Translations under genes and position numbers: made by a program
The notes under the pieces: generated by a model
Told to the model about the DNA's origin: nothing
The model's database searches: none
The model's input: only the letters and a program-made list of their open reading frames with translations
In this document: piece after piece, positions 36,184 to 45,432 of the stretch
Layout: each line of letters opens with the position of its first letter
Position numbering within the stretch: the stretch's first letter is position 1
Assembly: GCA_965116115.1 (NCBI GenBank)
Contig: OZ220486.1
Location: 4,340,001-4,404,000 of the forward strand
DNA from: JAPOXR01 sp965116115
Lineage (GTDB): Bacteria > Pseudomonadota > Alphaproteobacteria > Rhodobacterales > Rhodobacteraceae
Reading direction: 5' to 3'
Length of the DNA stretch: 64,000 nt

Positions 36184-37398
36184 TCAGGCGCCGGATTCCG
36201 CTGATTTCATTGCGGAAACGGCCATGAACATGGATATCGTGATCATGGCGGCGGAAAACAGGAACGGCGCACCGGGCGCGTACACAAACGATTCCGGTTT
36301 CACGAATTCATAGAAAATCGCGGTCATGACCAACGGAGACAACACAAACGCCAGCGAATTGACGCTGGAAATGACGCCCTGCAGTTCTCCCTGCTGGTTG
36401 TCGAAAGCGGTCCGGGACATGATTCCCTGCAAAGCCGGCATTACGACCCCGCCGACCGCGCTGACTGGAATCAGCACCCAAACCATCCATGCCTGGGTGA
36501 TGAATCCATAACCGATGAATCCGACCAACTCGAAGAACAGCCCGAAAAGTAAAGTCCGGCCTTCGCCGATGCGCCGCAGCACGTACCTGATCAACCATCC
36601 TTGAGTCACTGCGATGGCGATGCCGTAGGCGGCCAGCGTCAGCCCGATCATACGCGGCTCCCAACCGAACCGTTCAGCCGAATAGAATGACCAGATGGCC
36701 GGATAGGCAGTGAACGCGATCTGCGCGAGCAGCATGACCATGAGCAGCGCCCGCAGTCCGGGAAGCCGCCCGATCTGCAGAAGTCCGCCGAGCGGATTGG
36801 CCCGTTTCCACTCGAACGGCCTCCGGATCTCATCAGTGACGGTCTCTGGCAGGACGAAATAGCCCAAAGCCATGTTGGCGAATGACAGGCCCGCGGCGGC
36901 GAAAAACGGAGCCCGGGTCCCGAATTCAGCGAAAACGGCTCCAAGCAACGGCCCCAGGATGAACCCGATGCCGAATGCGGCGCCGATCATCCCGAAATTC
37001 TGCGCCCTTTTGTCCGGATCGGATATATCCGCGATATAGGCTGCGACCGTCGCCGGCGTGGAAGCGGTGATTCCGCCGACGATTCGGCCAAGAAGCAGCA
37101 GCCACACCGTGTGGGCGAAGCCCATGACAAGATAGTCCGCCGCCATGAACAGCAGGGAGATCAGCAGAACCGGTCTGCGTCCGAACCGGTCTGAGATATT
37201 GCCGATCGTGGGACTGCAGAGAAACTGCATGACGGCAAAAACAGACGCAAGAATACCGCCCCACACGGCTGCCGACCCCAAGCTCTCCGCCTCCACTTCG
37301 AGAATCAGACTCGGCATTACAGGCGCGATGATTCCGATTCCGACGGCATCAATGACCATCGTCAACAGCACAAAAATCAAGGAAAGTCGGTTTTTCAC
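36184..37398 (-). CDS. MFS exporter, TetA-like
   Basis: About 404 residues from GTG at 37398, twelve hydrophobic helices. Family signatures are the opening LIFVLLTMVIDAVGIGIIAP, motif A in ISDRFGRRPVLL, and GRIVGGITASTPATVAAYI. This drug:H+ antiporter-1 branch (TetA, Bcr-like) exports drugs or metabolites; the substrate is unknown. The frame is open to 37593, but the first 65 codons are not membrane-like; the ribosome-binding site at the GTG is poor, so the start is uncertain. Confidence 0.8.
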   Translation of the reverse strand: MKNRLSLIFVLLTMVIDAVGIGIIAPVMPSLILEVEAESLGSAAVWGGILASVFAVMQFLCSPTIGNISDRFGRRPVLLISLLFMAADYLVMGFAHTVWLLLLGRIVGGITASTPATVAAYIADISDPDKRAQNFGMIGAAFGIGFILGPLLGAVFAEFGTRAPFFAAAGLSFANMALGYFVLPETVTDEIRRPFEWKRANPLGGLLQIGRLPGLRALLMVMLLAQIAFTAYPAIWSFYSAERFGWEPRMIGLTLAAYGIAIAVTQGWLIRYVLRRIGEGRTLLFGLFFELVGFIGYGFITQAWMVWVLIPVSAVGGVVMPALQGIMSRTAFDNQQGELQGVISSVNSLAFVLSPLVMTAIFYEFVKPESFVYAPGAPFLFSAAMITISMFMAVSAMKSAESGA

Positions 37399-37597
37399 GA
37401 TGTCGGAACTGCAAAAATAAGACAGGCGGCGCTGATTGCAGCTGAATCCGCTGAAATTCAATGAAAAAGCATCTTGGCGGAACTTATGAGCGACCCCGGG
37501 AGCGCCAGCCGGCAAACAGGAAGATTCCAATGACATACTGACCATATGAGCCCCGTGGGGCTTATCCGGGATTTCAAGGCCGAACGTGATCATCCGT

Positions 37598-38683
37598 TCA
37601 AAACAAGATCACATTGCGCCGCGCTTTCCCTTCCGCCGTGTTCCGTATGGCCTCATTGATCCCCTCCAGCGGGTAGCGTCCCGTGATCAGCTCATCAAGC
37701 TTCAGCCGTCCTTGTTCGTAAAGGCTCAGCAGCCAAGGTATATCCCGGCGCAGCACAGTGTCTCCCATGTTCGAGCCGATAAGACTGCGGCTCATGTAAG
37801 CGAGCGCCATCGGTCCGACGCTCATCTCCGCGCCTGAAGGCGGCATGCCGACGACCACAAGCTTTCCGCCTTGGCAAAGAAAACGCATCGAATTGGAGAA
37901 TGCGTCGATGGCTCCGACAGTGACCAGCGCGAAATCCACGCCGCGGCCGCCGGTGAGATTCCTGATCTGCCGGTGCGGTTTTCCGCTGTCGGCGAGAATT
38001 CCGTGGGTTGCGCCGAACTCGCGCGCATCCTCCAGTTTCTGAGGCGAAATATCCACAGCAATAATTGTCGAAGCGCCGCAGACCTTGGCGCCCTGTATCG
38101 CGTTCAGCCCGACTCCGCCCGCGCCGACAACCGCCACTGCCGAACCTGGAGGAATTCCCGCCGTGTTGACCGCCGCTCCGACCCCGGTGATCACACCGCA
38201 CGACAAAAGGCATGCGGAATCAATCGGAATTGATTCCGGAATGCGGGCGATCTGCGTCTGATCAACGACAGTCCGCTCAGCGAATGCGCCTGTCTGCAGC
38301 CCTTGCGCCAAAGGCGACGCATCAGGCAAAGAGAACGGACTCCGGCAGGGATCCCTGCCGCGCTCACAGCGAGCCGGCATGCCTCGCGAGCAATTCAGGC
38401 AGTTGCCGCAGGACTTCAGCAGCGTGACTAGAACGCGATCACCTGCAGACCACCCGGTTACGCCCTCACCGGCCCGGACGATTCGCCCGGCCCCTTCATG
38501 GCCGAACACAGCCGGAACCGGCCCGCCCCAAGCTCCGTCGATATAATGGATGTCGGAATGGCAGACAGCGCAGGCATCGATTGCCACTTCGATCTGCCCC
38601 CTGCCGGGAGGCGCGAGATTGACATTTTCAATAGTGAGCGGTTTTCCGAACTCTCTGCATACAGCGGCGCGCACGATTTTCAT
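37598..38683 (-). CDS. Zinc-dependent alcohol dehydrogenase (class III-like)
   Basis: 361 residues of the medium-chain dehydrogenase family. Catalytic zinc ligands are in CAVCHSD and FGHEGAG, the structural zinc site is CGNCLNCSRGMPARC (four Cys), and the NAD site is VVGAGGVGLNAIQGAK. The overall pattern is closest to class III/S-hydroxymethyl or NDMA-dependent alcohol dehydrogenases. It starts at an ATG at 38683. It is the gene upstream of the MFS exporter, about 200 bases away, and may share its transcript. Confidence 0.88.
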   Translation of the reverse strand: MKIVRAAVCREFGKPLTIENVNLAPPGRGQIEVAIDACAVCHSDIHYIDGAWGGPVPAVFGHEGAGRIVRAGEGVTGWSAGDRVLVTLLKSCGNCLNCSRGMPARCERGRDPCRSPFSLPDASPLAQGLQTGAFAERTVVDQTQIARIPESIPIDSACLLSCGVITGVGAAVNTAGIPPGSAVAVVGAGGVGLNAIQGAKVCGASTIIAVDISPQKLEDAREFGATHGILADSGKPHRQIRNLTGGRGVDFALVTVGAIDAFSNSMRFLCQGGKLVVVGMPPSGAEMSVGPMALAYMSRSLIGSNMGDTVLRRDIPWLLSLYEQGRLKLDELITGRYPLEGINEAIRNTAEGKARRNVILF

Positions 38684-39326
38684 TCCTTACTGCCGTGAAA
38701 CTGTCACGAAACCCCAAATTAACAACGCGCCTGCGGCGACACACTTCCGCCGCCAGCCCGCACACGGAAACACCGGTGTTTTCAACCGCCCGAATAAAAC
38801 GCTGCTTCCAGATCCAGCGCTGTATTGATGCACATTCCCGCTGAATCCCCACACTGGCCGGATGCCCTTCTGCCCCTGATCTCAAAACAGGGGCGGCTTG
38901 GTATCAAGCCCACAGCGGCGCTGGCCTGATCCGGTGGATTTGTGCCGTCTTCAGATCCGGAAATGACCCGTTTACAGTCCCGCAGAAAGGGTGCCGCGGA
39001 CTCCGATTGTCCCGGCCGCACCTTCGCATCCGCAACCGAGTCGTCCATTTGATACGTATACTGCGGCGGGAATTCAAACCATGCCCGTGTCTGCCATATC
39101 AGCAGATCCGGATGCCCCACGTCCTGAAATCGGTCCTGAACGAATTTGCGGGCGCAAACGGATAACGCGACGGGCCGCCCCGATCCGCAGAATGACGATT
39201 GATTCCGTTGGCAGCCAGGAATGGCATGCCCGCCCGTACGCGGAATTGCCGGCCTTTTGGCGCCGGACAACCAGAAATCCAAGATTCGACGCCGCTTTAT
39301 CGGGCAAAGATTTTGCTTCTGTTGAA
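38684..39326. other. No supported gene
   Basis: About 640 bases between the dehydrogenase and the tRNA gene. A 166-codon minus frame (38782..39282) contains DLLIWQTRAWFEFPPQYTYQ but I recognise no family. Genomic islands often end at tRNA 3' ends, so this may be eroded island sequence; I find no integrase or attachment repeat. Confidence 0.35.
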
Positions 39327-39402
39327 TGGCGGCCCCTCGAGGACTCGAACCCCGAACCTGCTGATTAGAAGTCAGCTGCTCTATCCATTGAGCTAAGGGG
39401 CC
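39327..39402 (-). tRNA. tRNA-Arg (anticodon TCT)
   Basis: The minus strand folds into a full cloverleaf: acceptor GGCCCCT with AGGGGCC, D-arm TAGCTCAATGGATAGAGCA, anticodon loop CTTCTAA (TCT), T-loop TTCGAGT, discriminator G and encoded CCA. It reads AGA codons, rare in this GC-rich sequence. Confidence 0.97.
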
Positions 39403-39432
39403 GCAGACAAATGGACTTCGGCGTGGCCGGCA

Positions 39433-39744
39433 TCAATGAGTCCACGACTCACGCCGCTCAAAGGCGAAATTCTCACCGTATCCGCGCGGGCGTTTAACAT
39501 GGCGGCGGCGATGCGGCCGCGAGACCGAATATGCCAGCCCATTGGCTTTCGCGTAAGCAACCGCCGCCTCGCAGGAGTCAAAAATCAACTGCACTTGCGA
39601 TCGGGTATCACTTGAACTTATCCAACCCATCAAAGGATCAAGCTTACGTGCGGAATTCGGCGCGAATTCCATTATCCACCTGTTTGACTTGGCCGAACCG
39701 GACTGCATGGCGCTCCGGGCCGGCTGGTAAATCCGTGCGTGCAT
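39433..39744 (-). CDS. ETC complex I subunit, NDUFS4-like
   Basis: 103 residues. ARIYQPARSAMQSG, WIMEFAPNSARKLDPLMGW and SSSDTRSQVQLIFDS match the alphaproteobacterial homologue of mitochondrial complex I accessory subunit NDUFS4, and the protein ends in ENFAFERRESWTH as the family does. It is soluble and docks on the peripheral arm of NADH dehydrogenase. No nuo genes are in the window. It is just upstream of tRNA-Arg on the same strand. Confidence 0.92.
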   Translation of the reverse strand: MHARIYQPARSAMQSGSAKSNRWIMEFAPNSARKLDPLMGWISSSDTRSQVQLIFDSCEAAVAYAKANGLAYSVSRPHRRRHVKRPRGYGENFAFERRESWTH

Positions 39745-39908
39745 CAGTCGTTTCCTCAGCCGGAATTCAAAGTCTTATATGGACGTCTTCGGATTTTTGC
39801 GCAAGACTCGGCAGTGACCGCTGGCGATGAGCGAAGATCATCTGCGCAACCGGACCGGATCCGGATCTATCAATAGCCCATATTTGACTCTCATATTAAC
39901 CAAACCAA

Positions 39909-40095
39909 GGATAATTCCATAAGGAGTTATCCACAGGGGTTGCTCGGCGCGAGGCTGCAGCGAACTTTCATTTCACCGCTCATCCGCAGACGTGCTATCC
40001 TGTAGCGGGTCCCTCTTGCCGGCCGCCGGGGCCGGCCGGTGTATCCTCAGTTGAAAGAACCGTAAGTAAGCATAGCCGGGCCCGGCCTGCCCGAT
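39909..40095 (+). mobile_element. IS110 left-end remnant
   Basis: Similar to 33696..33915 upstream of the intact IS110: the same GGATAATTCC...GGAGTTATCC palindrome, CATTTCACCGCTCATCCGC and GTGCTATCCTGT. The middle hairpin differs in sequence but still pairs (GCCGGCC/GGCCGGC near 40018-40036). No IS110 transposase follows; an ISAs1 remnant does. Confidence 0.7.
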
Positions 40096-40110
40096 CCCTC
40101 ATATTTTAAA

Positions 40111-41060
40111 GGCATCACCGATCCCCGGCGCAGAAATGCCATACGGCACGATCTTCACGAAATGCTCATGACCGCGCTTCTGACCGTCATGTCGGGAGGA
40201 GAAACATGCACAGAAACAGTCGAAAACGGCGAAATCGAAAAGAAATTCCTGCTTGAGTTCATGGATCTGAAGCACGGCGCGCCGAGCTGCGACGCCTTTT
40301 CCGACCTGTTCAACAACCTGGATCCCGTCGAACCCGGCATCGTTCCCGCAGCCGGGCGGAGGGTCCGGGGACGGTGTCATCGCCGTCGACGGCAAGACCC
40401 TGCGCCGGTCATTCGCCGATGCTGCGAAGCGGCAGCCTCTGCATTTGGTGCATGCTTTCGCTTCTGAGACGCGGCGGGCTCTCGCACAGACCGCGGTCGA
40501 CTGGAAGTCGAATGAGATCACGGCGATCCCTGCGCTTCTGAAGCTTCTCGACAGCCGGGGGCAGACGGCAGCGGCGGACGCGATGCATGCGCAGCAGGCG
40601 ACATCTGAGCCCGTGCAGTACAACGGGCCGCCGTCTGCCATGAATCGACTGGCTGAAAGACCATCAACAGCCGGGGCTCGCCGCTGTCAGATCTGTTTCT
40701 TCGGCCCAGGGAATCAAAGGAACGCGCAGTGTCGAAACCCGGAATTACATCATGAGCGAGAAGCGCATCCGGAGCATCTTCTCAATGGCGTGCGGGAACG
40801 CTGGTCGGTCGGCAACAGTCGCGCCGGTTCCTCGACTTCACAATGAACGAATACCGTCCGTGCGACCGGACAGAACCCGGACGTGATGCGGCTGCCGGCT
40901 CTCAACCCGGGCGCGGGTTACGGAGGACAGGCAAGAGGCAGGCTGAGTCAATGCGCGGCGAAATCAAAACAGCCGGATGGCATCGCCGCCGCGCCCCCGA
41001 AGCTCATCAGCTCCGCCGGAAAATGGGAAATCTCGAAAGCGACAGCCCTGGCACCTCATT
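40111..41060 (+). pseudogene. ISAs1-family transposase, frameshifted
   Basis: ISAs1 sequence in at least three frames. First: ITDPRRRNAIRHDLHEML, then FSDLFNNLDP. After a shift near 40360: VIAVDGKTLRRSFADAAKR with the first catalytic Asp, LHLVHAF and ITAIPALLKLLD. Later, in further frames, RNYIMSEKRIRSIFSM and VRERWSV, then TMNEYRPCD. The order is that of an H-repeat/ISAs1 transposase; the second Asp region is badly eroded. Dead. Confidence 0.8.
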
Positions 41061-41165
41061 GTCAGCGCAAGGCCGGCAACGCCTGTCATGCCGCCGCGGG
41101 CGTTCTCATAACAGCGAAAGTCGGAGTTTGAATCATAATTTATGGACATTGATAAGCTATTGATA

Positions 41166-41366
41166 TCATTTATGTTTCCGGTAATTCGGCATTCCTCGCC
41201 AGTCGGCGCTGAAAGGCGGACAACATTCAGGAAGTGACCGCCATTGGCAGCAGGCAGCGAGCATGAACTGAATGGCGTTGAACACCTCCCGGAGATCGGT
41301 GATCGGCTTGCGGCCTGTCTTTGAGGGCGGCAGCGGCGCTGCTGCCGCCTGTTCCGCATCGGCCAC
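41166..41366 (-). pseudogene. IS5-family transposase N-terminal fragment
   Basis: 66 codons reading GRKPITDLREVFNAIQFMLA, CCQWRSLPECCPPFSAD, the helix-turn-helix domain that opens IS5-group transposases, then a stop. No catalytic domain remains. It is unrelated to the IS5 at 31.9 kb in detail. Confidence 0.65.
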
Positions 41367-41507
41367 ATCGATTTCAAACCGATCGAAAAATCGCTTACAA
41401 GGCTGCTGAGCAGTCTCGTTCCAAACTGTCTGGACGATCCTGTCATTGTTCGCAAAACGGGATTATGCCACGCAGCGGCGGGGTTGCTCAACAAATGGAA
41501 CAAGCTC

Positions 41508-42500
41508 TCAGACTGAAATCAGCTGAAGAGCGAGTTCAAGAACATCGGATGGCCAGTATTTTGCCGGTCGCGGCTGCCCAACACCGGCCCGGCCCGCCTC
41601 AGGCTTGCAGTTGATCACGGCTCCGATCCATCTTTCAGGAACGGCGTCTCTCCCGTAGACAGACCCGAGGAGAGCTCCGCAAACCGCGGCATTAGTGCCT
41701 GTCGCGCCTCCGCGGCCGATTGTATCGACCACGCCCTCTTCCAGACTCGGCGCATGCAGCAATTGCCACAGCGCATTCTGCAGAGCCACCAAGACCCAAG
41801 CCTGTTTGCCCCCGGACCTCTCGATCCAAGTCGCTGTCTCAGCCGCCTCAATACCCTCCAGAATCTCGTTTGAAACCTCCATTTCGACCGCCCACCGGCA
41901 CACTGAAGCGTAAAGTGACTGCGGATCAGACCCTTCGGTCACCGACGTCGCGACCGCGAGAACATACAACGCGTTCACATCCAGACAAACCGCATTTGGA
42001 TGTGTCAGAGCGGCGTCTTCGCGCGCCCAGCCGGCAACCAGTTCCCGGTCGCGCCCGGCGCCGAAAAGCCCGAGCGGACCGGCCCTCATAAGGGCCCCGT
42101 TGCCTTGGCTGTTCCTGTCAATGTGGCCGCACAACGCGGCTGCTATCGTTTCACCGCAGTCGAAAGGGCCGGATTCAAACCAGCGCTCGTAAGCCCGCCG
42201 CACTTCAGCTTGGTCGAATCCGCCGGATTCGACAAGAGTTCTGGCGAGCGCGAGCGCCATTTCGGAATCGTCAGTCGGCTGTCCGGCCAAGGTGTTGAAG
42301 GCACCGCCGTCATGCATCTCCCTGACGCCGCCCGGAAATACCTTGCGGATTTCATCCGGACCGCTGAAGAATTCAACTTCGCTGCCCAGCGCATCTCCGC
42401 AAACCTGGCCAAGCAGACAGCCTTGCGCGCGGGACAGTTGCCACGGGCGGCTGCAGGGACGGCTTGCGCCCGTTCCAGCCGCTTGATGTTCATCACCCAT
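41508..42500 (-). CDS. ADP-ribosylglycohydrolase-family protein lacking two metal-site Asp
   Basis: About 330 residues. QGCLLGQVCGDALGSEVEF and LAGQPTDDSEMALALART give the first metal cluster (Thr-Asp-Asp) of DraG-type enzymes, which remove ADP-ribose from proteins. In the second cluster the usual GGDTDTNAA is GGATGTNAA (codons GGC GCG ACA GGC ACT), so both aspartates are replaced. The rest (CGALLGSVYGRDAVPERW) is well kept, so the gene is under constraint but may be a non-catalytic binder. The start is ATG 42500 or ATG 42527. A sirtuin gene lies upstream on the same strand. Confidence 0.85.
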   Translation of the reverse strand: MGDEHQAAGTGASRPCSRPWQLSRAQGCLLGQVCGDALGSEVEFFSGPDEIRKVFPGGVREMHDGGAFNTLAGQPTDDSEMALALARTLVESGGFDQAEVRRAYERWFESGPFDCGETIAAALCGHIDRNSQGNGALMRAGPLGLFGAGRDRELVAGWAREDAALTHPNAVCLDVNALYVLAVATSVTEGSDPQSLYASVCRWAVEMEVSNEILEGIEAAETATWIERSGGKQAWVLVALQNALWQLLHAPSLEEGVVDTIGRGGATGTNAAVCGALLGSVYGRDAVPERWIGAVINCKPEAGRAGVGQPRPAKYWPSDVLELALQLISV

Positions 42501-42731
42501 ATTCCTCAGTCTGCTGCGCCAGCCCATCCTGCTGCTGCGGCCCCTTACCGGACTTTCCCGCCGAAATACAGACGCGGAGACGGATTGATCTTAACGAACG
42601 GCCATTTACGCGCGTCGCCGTGTTCGCCGCAATCCGGCATTCGTCAGATTTGGCCGCCGCCCCAGCGGAAGTCCCGGACTGAACGTCATTTTCAAGCCCG
42701 GCTGTTCCACAGGCCGGCCGCGGCTGCGGCT
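42501..42731. other. Intergenic, possible decayed small frame
   Basis: The minus strand reads KWPFVKINPSPRLYFGGKVR before a stop near 42558, which looks protein-like but has no complete frame. Otherwise nothing seen. Confidence 0.25.
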
Positions 42732-43454
42732 TTACCGGTCCAGGATTTCGTTCACCCAGATCGGCACGGTTTCAGCGGCGGGCCCGATCCGGATTTCGTC
42801 AAAGGCGTCGGAAACGGCTGTTCTTTCAAGATTCAGTTCAATAGTCGACGCGCCGGAACATCCGGCCTGCACAACAAACGAATTCGCCGGGCTGACCTCG
42901 CCTGAGGTTCCGACCGCGGCGAAAATGTCGGCTGAAGACAGGAGTTCGTCAATGCGGGGCAGATGGTACGGGATTTCACCAAACCAGACGATGTCCGGCC
43001 GGACAGCTGATCCGCCGCAGCGACCGCACCTGTCGTTCACCGAAAGCGAGTCCGGCGCCGGCCAGCGGAAGCCGCATTCATCACAGAGTGCGGAAGCCAG
43101 CTCTCCGTGCATGTGAAGAACGCTGCGGCTGCCGGCGCGTTCATGCAGATCATCGACATTCTGTGTAATGACGGTCAGATCGCATTCAGATTCCAACCGC
43201 GCCAGCGCATGATGGCCCGGATTCGGCACGGCGTCCCGGAGCGCCTTGCGGCGGGCGTTGTAGAATTCGTGAACCACGTCTGGATTCCGGGCGAATCCCT
43301 GCGGGCTGGCCACCTCGCTCAGGTCATGCCTTGCCCACACGCCGTCCGGGTCGCGGAAAGTCGACAGCCCGCTTTCCGCCGACAGCCCGGCTCCCGAAAG
43401 GACGACAATCCGCGGTTCAGCGGGAACCAACCTCGGCTGCCGAATTGACGTCAT
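42732..43454 (-). CDS. cobB: NAD-dependent protein deacylase (sirtuin)
   Basis: 240 residues. LSGAGLSAESGLSTFRD binds NAD, TQNVDDLHERAG and the catalytic His in HMHGEL follow, and two Cys pairs (CDEC, CGRC) bind zinc. Tyr66-x2-Arg69 in YNARRK is the class III pair that favours succinyl and malonyl lysine over acetyl. It uses NAD and releases O-acyl-ADP-ribose, a possible link to its ADP-ribosylglycohydrolase neighbour (inference). Confidence 0.93.
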   Translation of the reverse strand: MTSIRQPRLVPAEPRIVVLSGAGLSAESGLSTFRDPDGVWARHDLSEVASPQGFARNPDVVHEFYNARRKALRDAVPNPGHHALARLESECDLTVITQNVDDLHERAGSRSVLHMHGELASALCDECGFRWPAPDSLSVNDRCGRCGGSAVRPDIVWFGEIPYHLPRIDELLSSADIFAAVGTSGEVSPANSFVVQAGCSGASTIELNLERTAVSDAFDEIRIGPAAETVPIWVNEILDR

Positions 43455-43801
43455 GAGTCAGTTTGCCTGCCGATCAGGATCTTGTGGCGCGATCGCGCCT
43501 TTGAAACCGCTGGATTTCCGCTTCGCCGGACAATTCTGCGGGAGCCCGGCGCCGCGGCGAGTCTGCAGGGAGCTGGCCGCTGCCGGCCGAACCTTCCTGA
43601 AGGCGAAATACATTGCCGCCGCGGGCGCCGCTGCCTTTCCGACGCGCCGCCGAACAACGATTCGGCCGCCGGCAGGACATGATTTCTGAAGCCGCCGCGG
43701 ACGATCCCGCAGCGATCCGCGGAACAAGCGCCTGCCCCCCCCGGGTGGCCCTCCATATCCGCATTGTCGCCGCCGCGGCTTCACAGGCTGAGCCGGTCAC
43801 A
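43455..43801. other. No supported gene; contains a C8 run
   Basis: About 350 bases between the sirtuin and pckA. Frames on both strands are low-quality. C8 at 43735..43742 resembles the longer runs in the autotransporter genes but is not in a recognisable gene. Confidence 0.35.
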
Positions 43802-45394
43802 TCACTGACCGCCGCCGACCGCGGCAGCGGCGACATCGCGGTCGACGAACGCTTCAAAACGGCGGAAATTCTCCGCAAACAGCGACTTGACCCGGTTTGC
43901 GGAAGCATCATAGGCCGCTTGGTCCTGCCAAGATCTTTTAGGAAACAGCAGATGATGCGGGACTCCCGCCGCCGCCATCGGAATCTCCAAACCGAACGCT
44001 TCGTCCCTGCGGAACCCGCCGGCGGCCAGCTGACCTGTCAATGCTGAATTCAGCAAAGCTCTGGTGAATCCAACAGGCATGCGCTGGCCTGTTCCAAACC
44101 CGCCTCCCGTCCAGCCGGTATTGACGAGCCAGCAATGCGAACCGTTGTCCTCGATTCTTTTGCGCAGCAGCTTTCCGTAAACTTCAGGGCGCAGCGGCAT
44201 GAACGGGCCGCCGAAACAGGCCGAAAAGACCGGCGCCGGATCGGATATCCCCTGCTCGGTTCCGGCGACTTTCGCTGTAAAACCGGACAAAAACTGGAAC
44301 ATGGCCTGAGCCGGCGTCAAACGGGCGATCGGCGGCAGGACGCCGAACGCGTCACATGTGAGCATGAACACGTTCCTGGGATGCCCGGCGGCGCCGGAGG
44401 CCGAAGCCCCGGAAATGGATTCAAGAGGGTAGGCGCAACGCGTGTTCTCGGTGATGCTGGAATCAGAGAAATCCAGCTGCCGGGTACGCGGGTCAAAGAC
44501 CATATTCTCGATCACCGTGCCGAATTTCGATGCGGCGGCGAAAATTTCCGGTTCGTCGGACGGATCCAGATTCAATGTCTTGGCGTAACACCCGCCCTCG
44601 ATGTTGAATATCCCTGAGTCGGACCATGCATGTTCGTCGTCGCCGACCAGGACCCGCTCGGAAACCGATGACAATGTGGTCTTGCCGGTCCCGGAAAGCC
44701 CGAAAAAAATCGCTGAATCCTCAGGGTCTCCGCGGGCGTGATTGGCAGAGCAGTGCATTGAAACCACGCCCCGTTCAGGCAGGATGCGGTTGAGCAGGGT
44801 GAATGCCGATTTCTTGATTTCCCCCGCGTAACCGGTGCCTGCGATCAGGACGATCCCGCGTTCCAGATTGACTGCGACCACGCATTCGGAACGGCATCCG
44901 TGACGGCCGGGATCAGCCCGGAAGTCAGGACAGCTGATGATCAGAAAGTCCGGTCTGAAGCCGGGGCCGGCAGGGCGCAGCAAGTGGCGAATGAACAGAC
45001 TGTGCCATGCGAGTTCCGTCACCGCCCGGATATTGACCCGGTATTCGGGATCCGCTCCGGCAGTCAGATCCTGAACGAATATTTCACGGGCCGACAAATG
45101 ATCGCGCATGTCCTGCCAGAGCAGATCAAAACACTCGGCCGGCATGAACTGGTTGGCTTCCCGCCAGACCACATCCGCCGCGTCAGCTGTTTCCACAATG
45201 AATTTATCCTTCGGCGAGCGGCCCGTGCGCTTGCCGGTCTTCACCATAAGAGTGCCTCCGATTCCCAGCCTCGCCTCGTTTCGCAGCAGCGCCTGTTCCA
45301 TCAGATTCGGGACCGGCAGACCGTGCATCACCGCGGCAGCGGGAAGGTCCCCGAATTTATCATCTGCTTCATTGAAATCCGGCGGCATCGTCAT
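43802..45394 (-). CDS. pckA: Phosphoenolpyruvate carboxykinase (ATP)
   Basis: 530 residues, usual length. It makes PEP and CO2 from oxaloacetate with ATP, the first step of gluconeogenesis. Key motifs: RSPKDKFIVE and WQDMRDHLSA early, SMHCSAN with the metal/substrate site, the P-loop FGLSGTGKTTLSS, then DDEHAWSD and FNIEGGCYAKTLNL. The start is MTMPPDF at 45394, with an ATG two codons in as alternative. Confidence 0.97.
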   Translation of the reverse strand: MTMPPDFNEADDKFGDLPAAAVMHGLPVPNLMEQALLRNEARLGIGGTLMVKTGKRTGRSPKDKFIVETADAADVVWREANQFMPAECFDLLWQDMRDHLSAREIFVQDLTAGADPEYRVNIRAVTELAWHSLFIRHLLRPAGPGFRPDFLIISCPDFRADPGRHGCRSECVVAVNLERGIVLIAGTGYAGEIKKSAFTLLNRILPERGVVSMHCSANHARGDPEDSAIFFGLSGTGKTTLSSVSERVLVGDDEHAWSDSGIFNIEGGCYAKTLNLDPSDEPEIFAAASKFGTVIENMVFDPRTRQLDFSDSSITENTRCAYPLESISGASASGAAGHPRNVFMLTCDAFGVLPPIARLTPAQAMFQFLSGFTAKVAGTEQGISDPAPVFSACFGGPFMPLRPEVYGKLLRKRIEDNGSHCWLVNTGWTGGGFGTGQRMPVGFTRALLNSALTGQLAAGGFRRDEAFGLEIPMAAAGVPHHLLFPKRSWQDQAAYDASANRVKSLFAENFRRFEAFVDRDVAAAAVGGGQ

Positions 45395-45432
45395 TCAGCT
45401 CCTGTTGTTTTCCGGCTTGCCGTCCCGGCCTT

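Noticed and set aside
38782..39282. A 166-codon minus-strand frame next to tRNA-Arg
   Set aside because: Unusual composition and no family match; too little to call a gene or an integrase.
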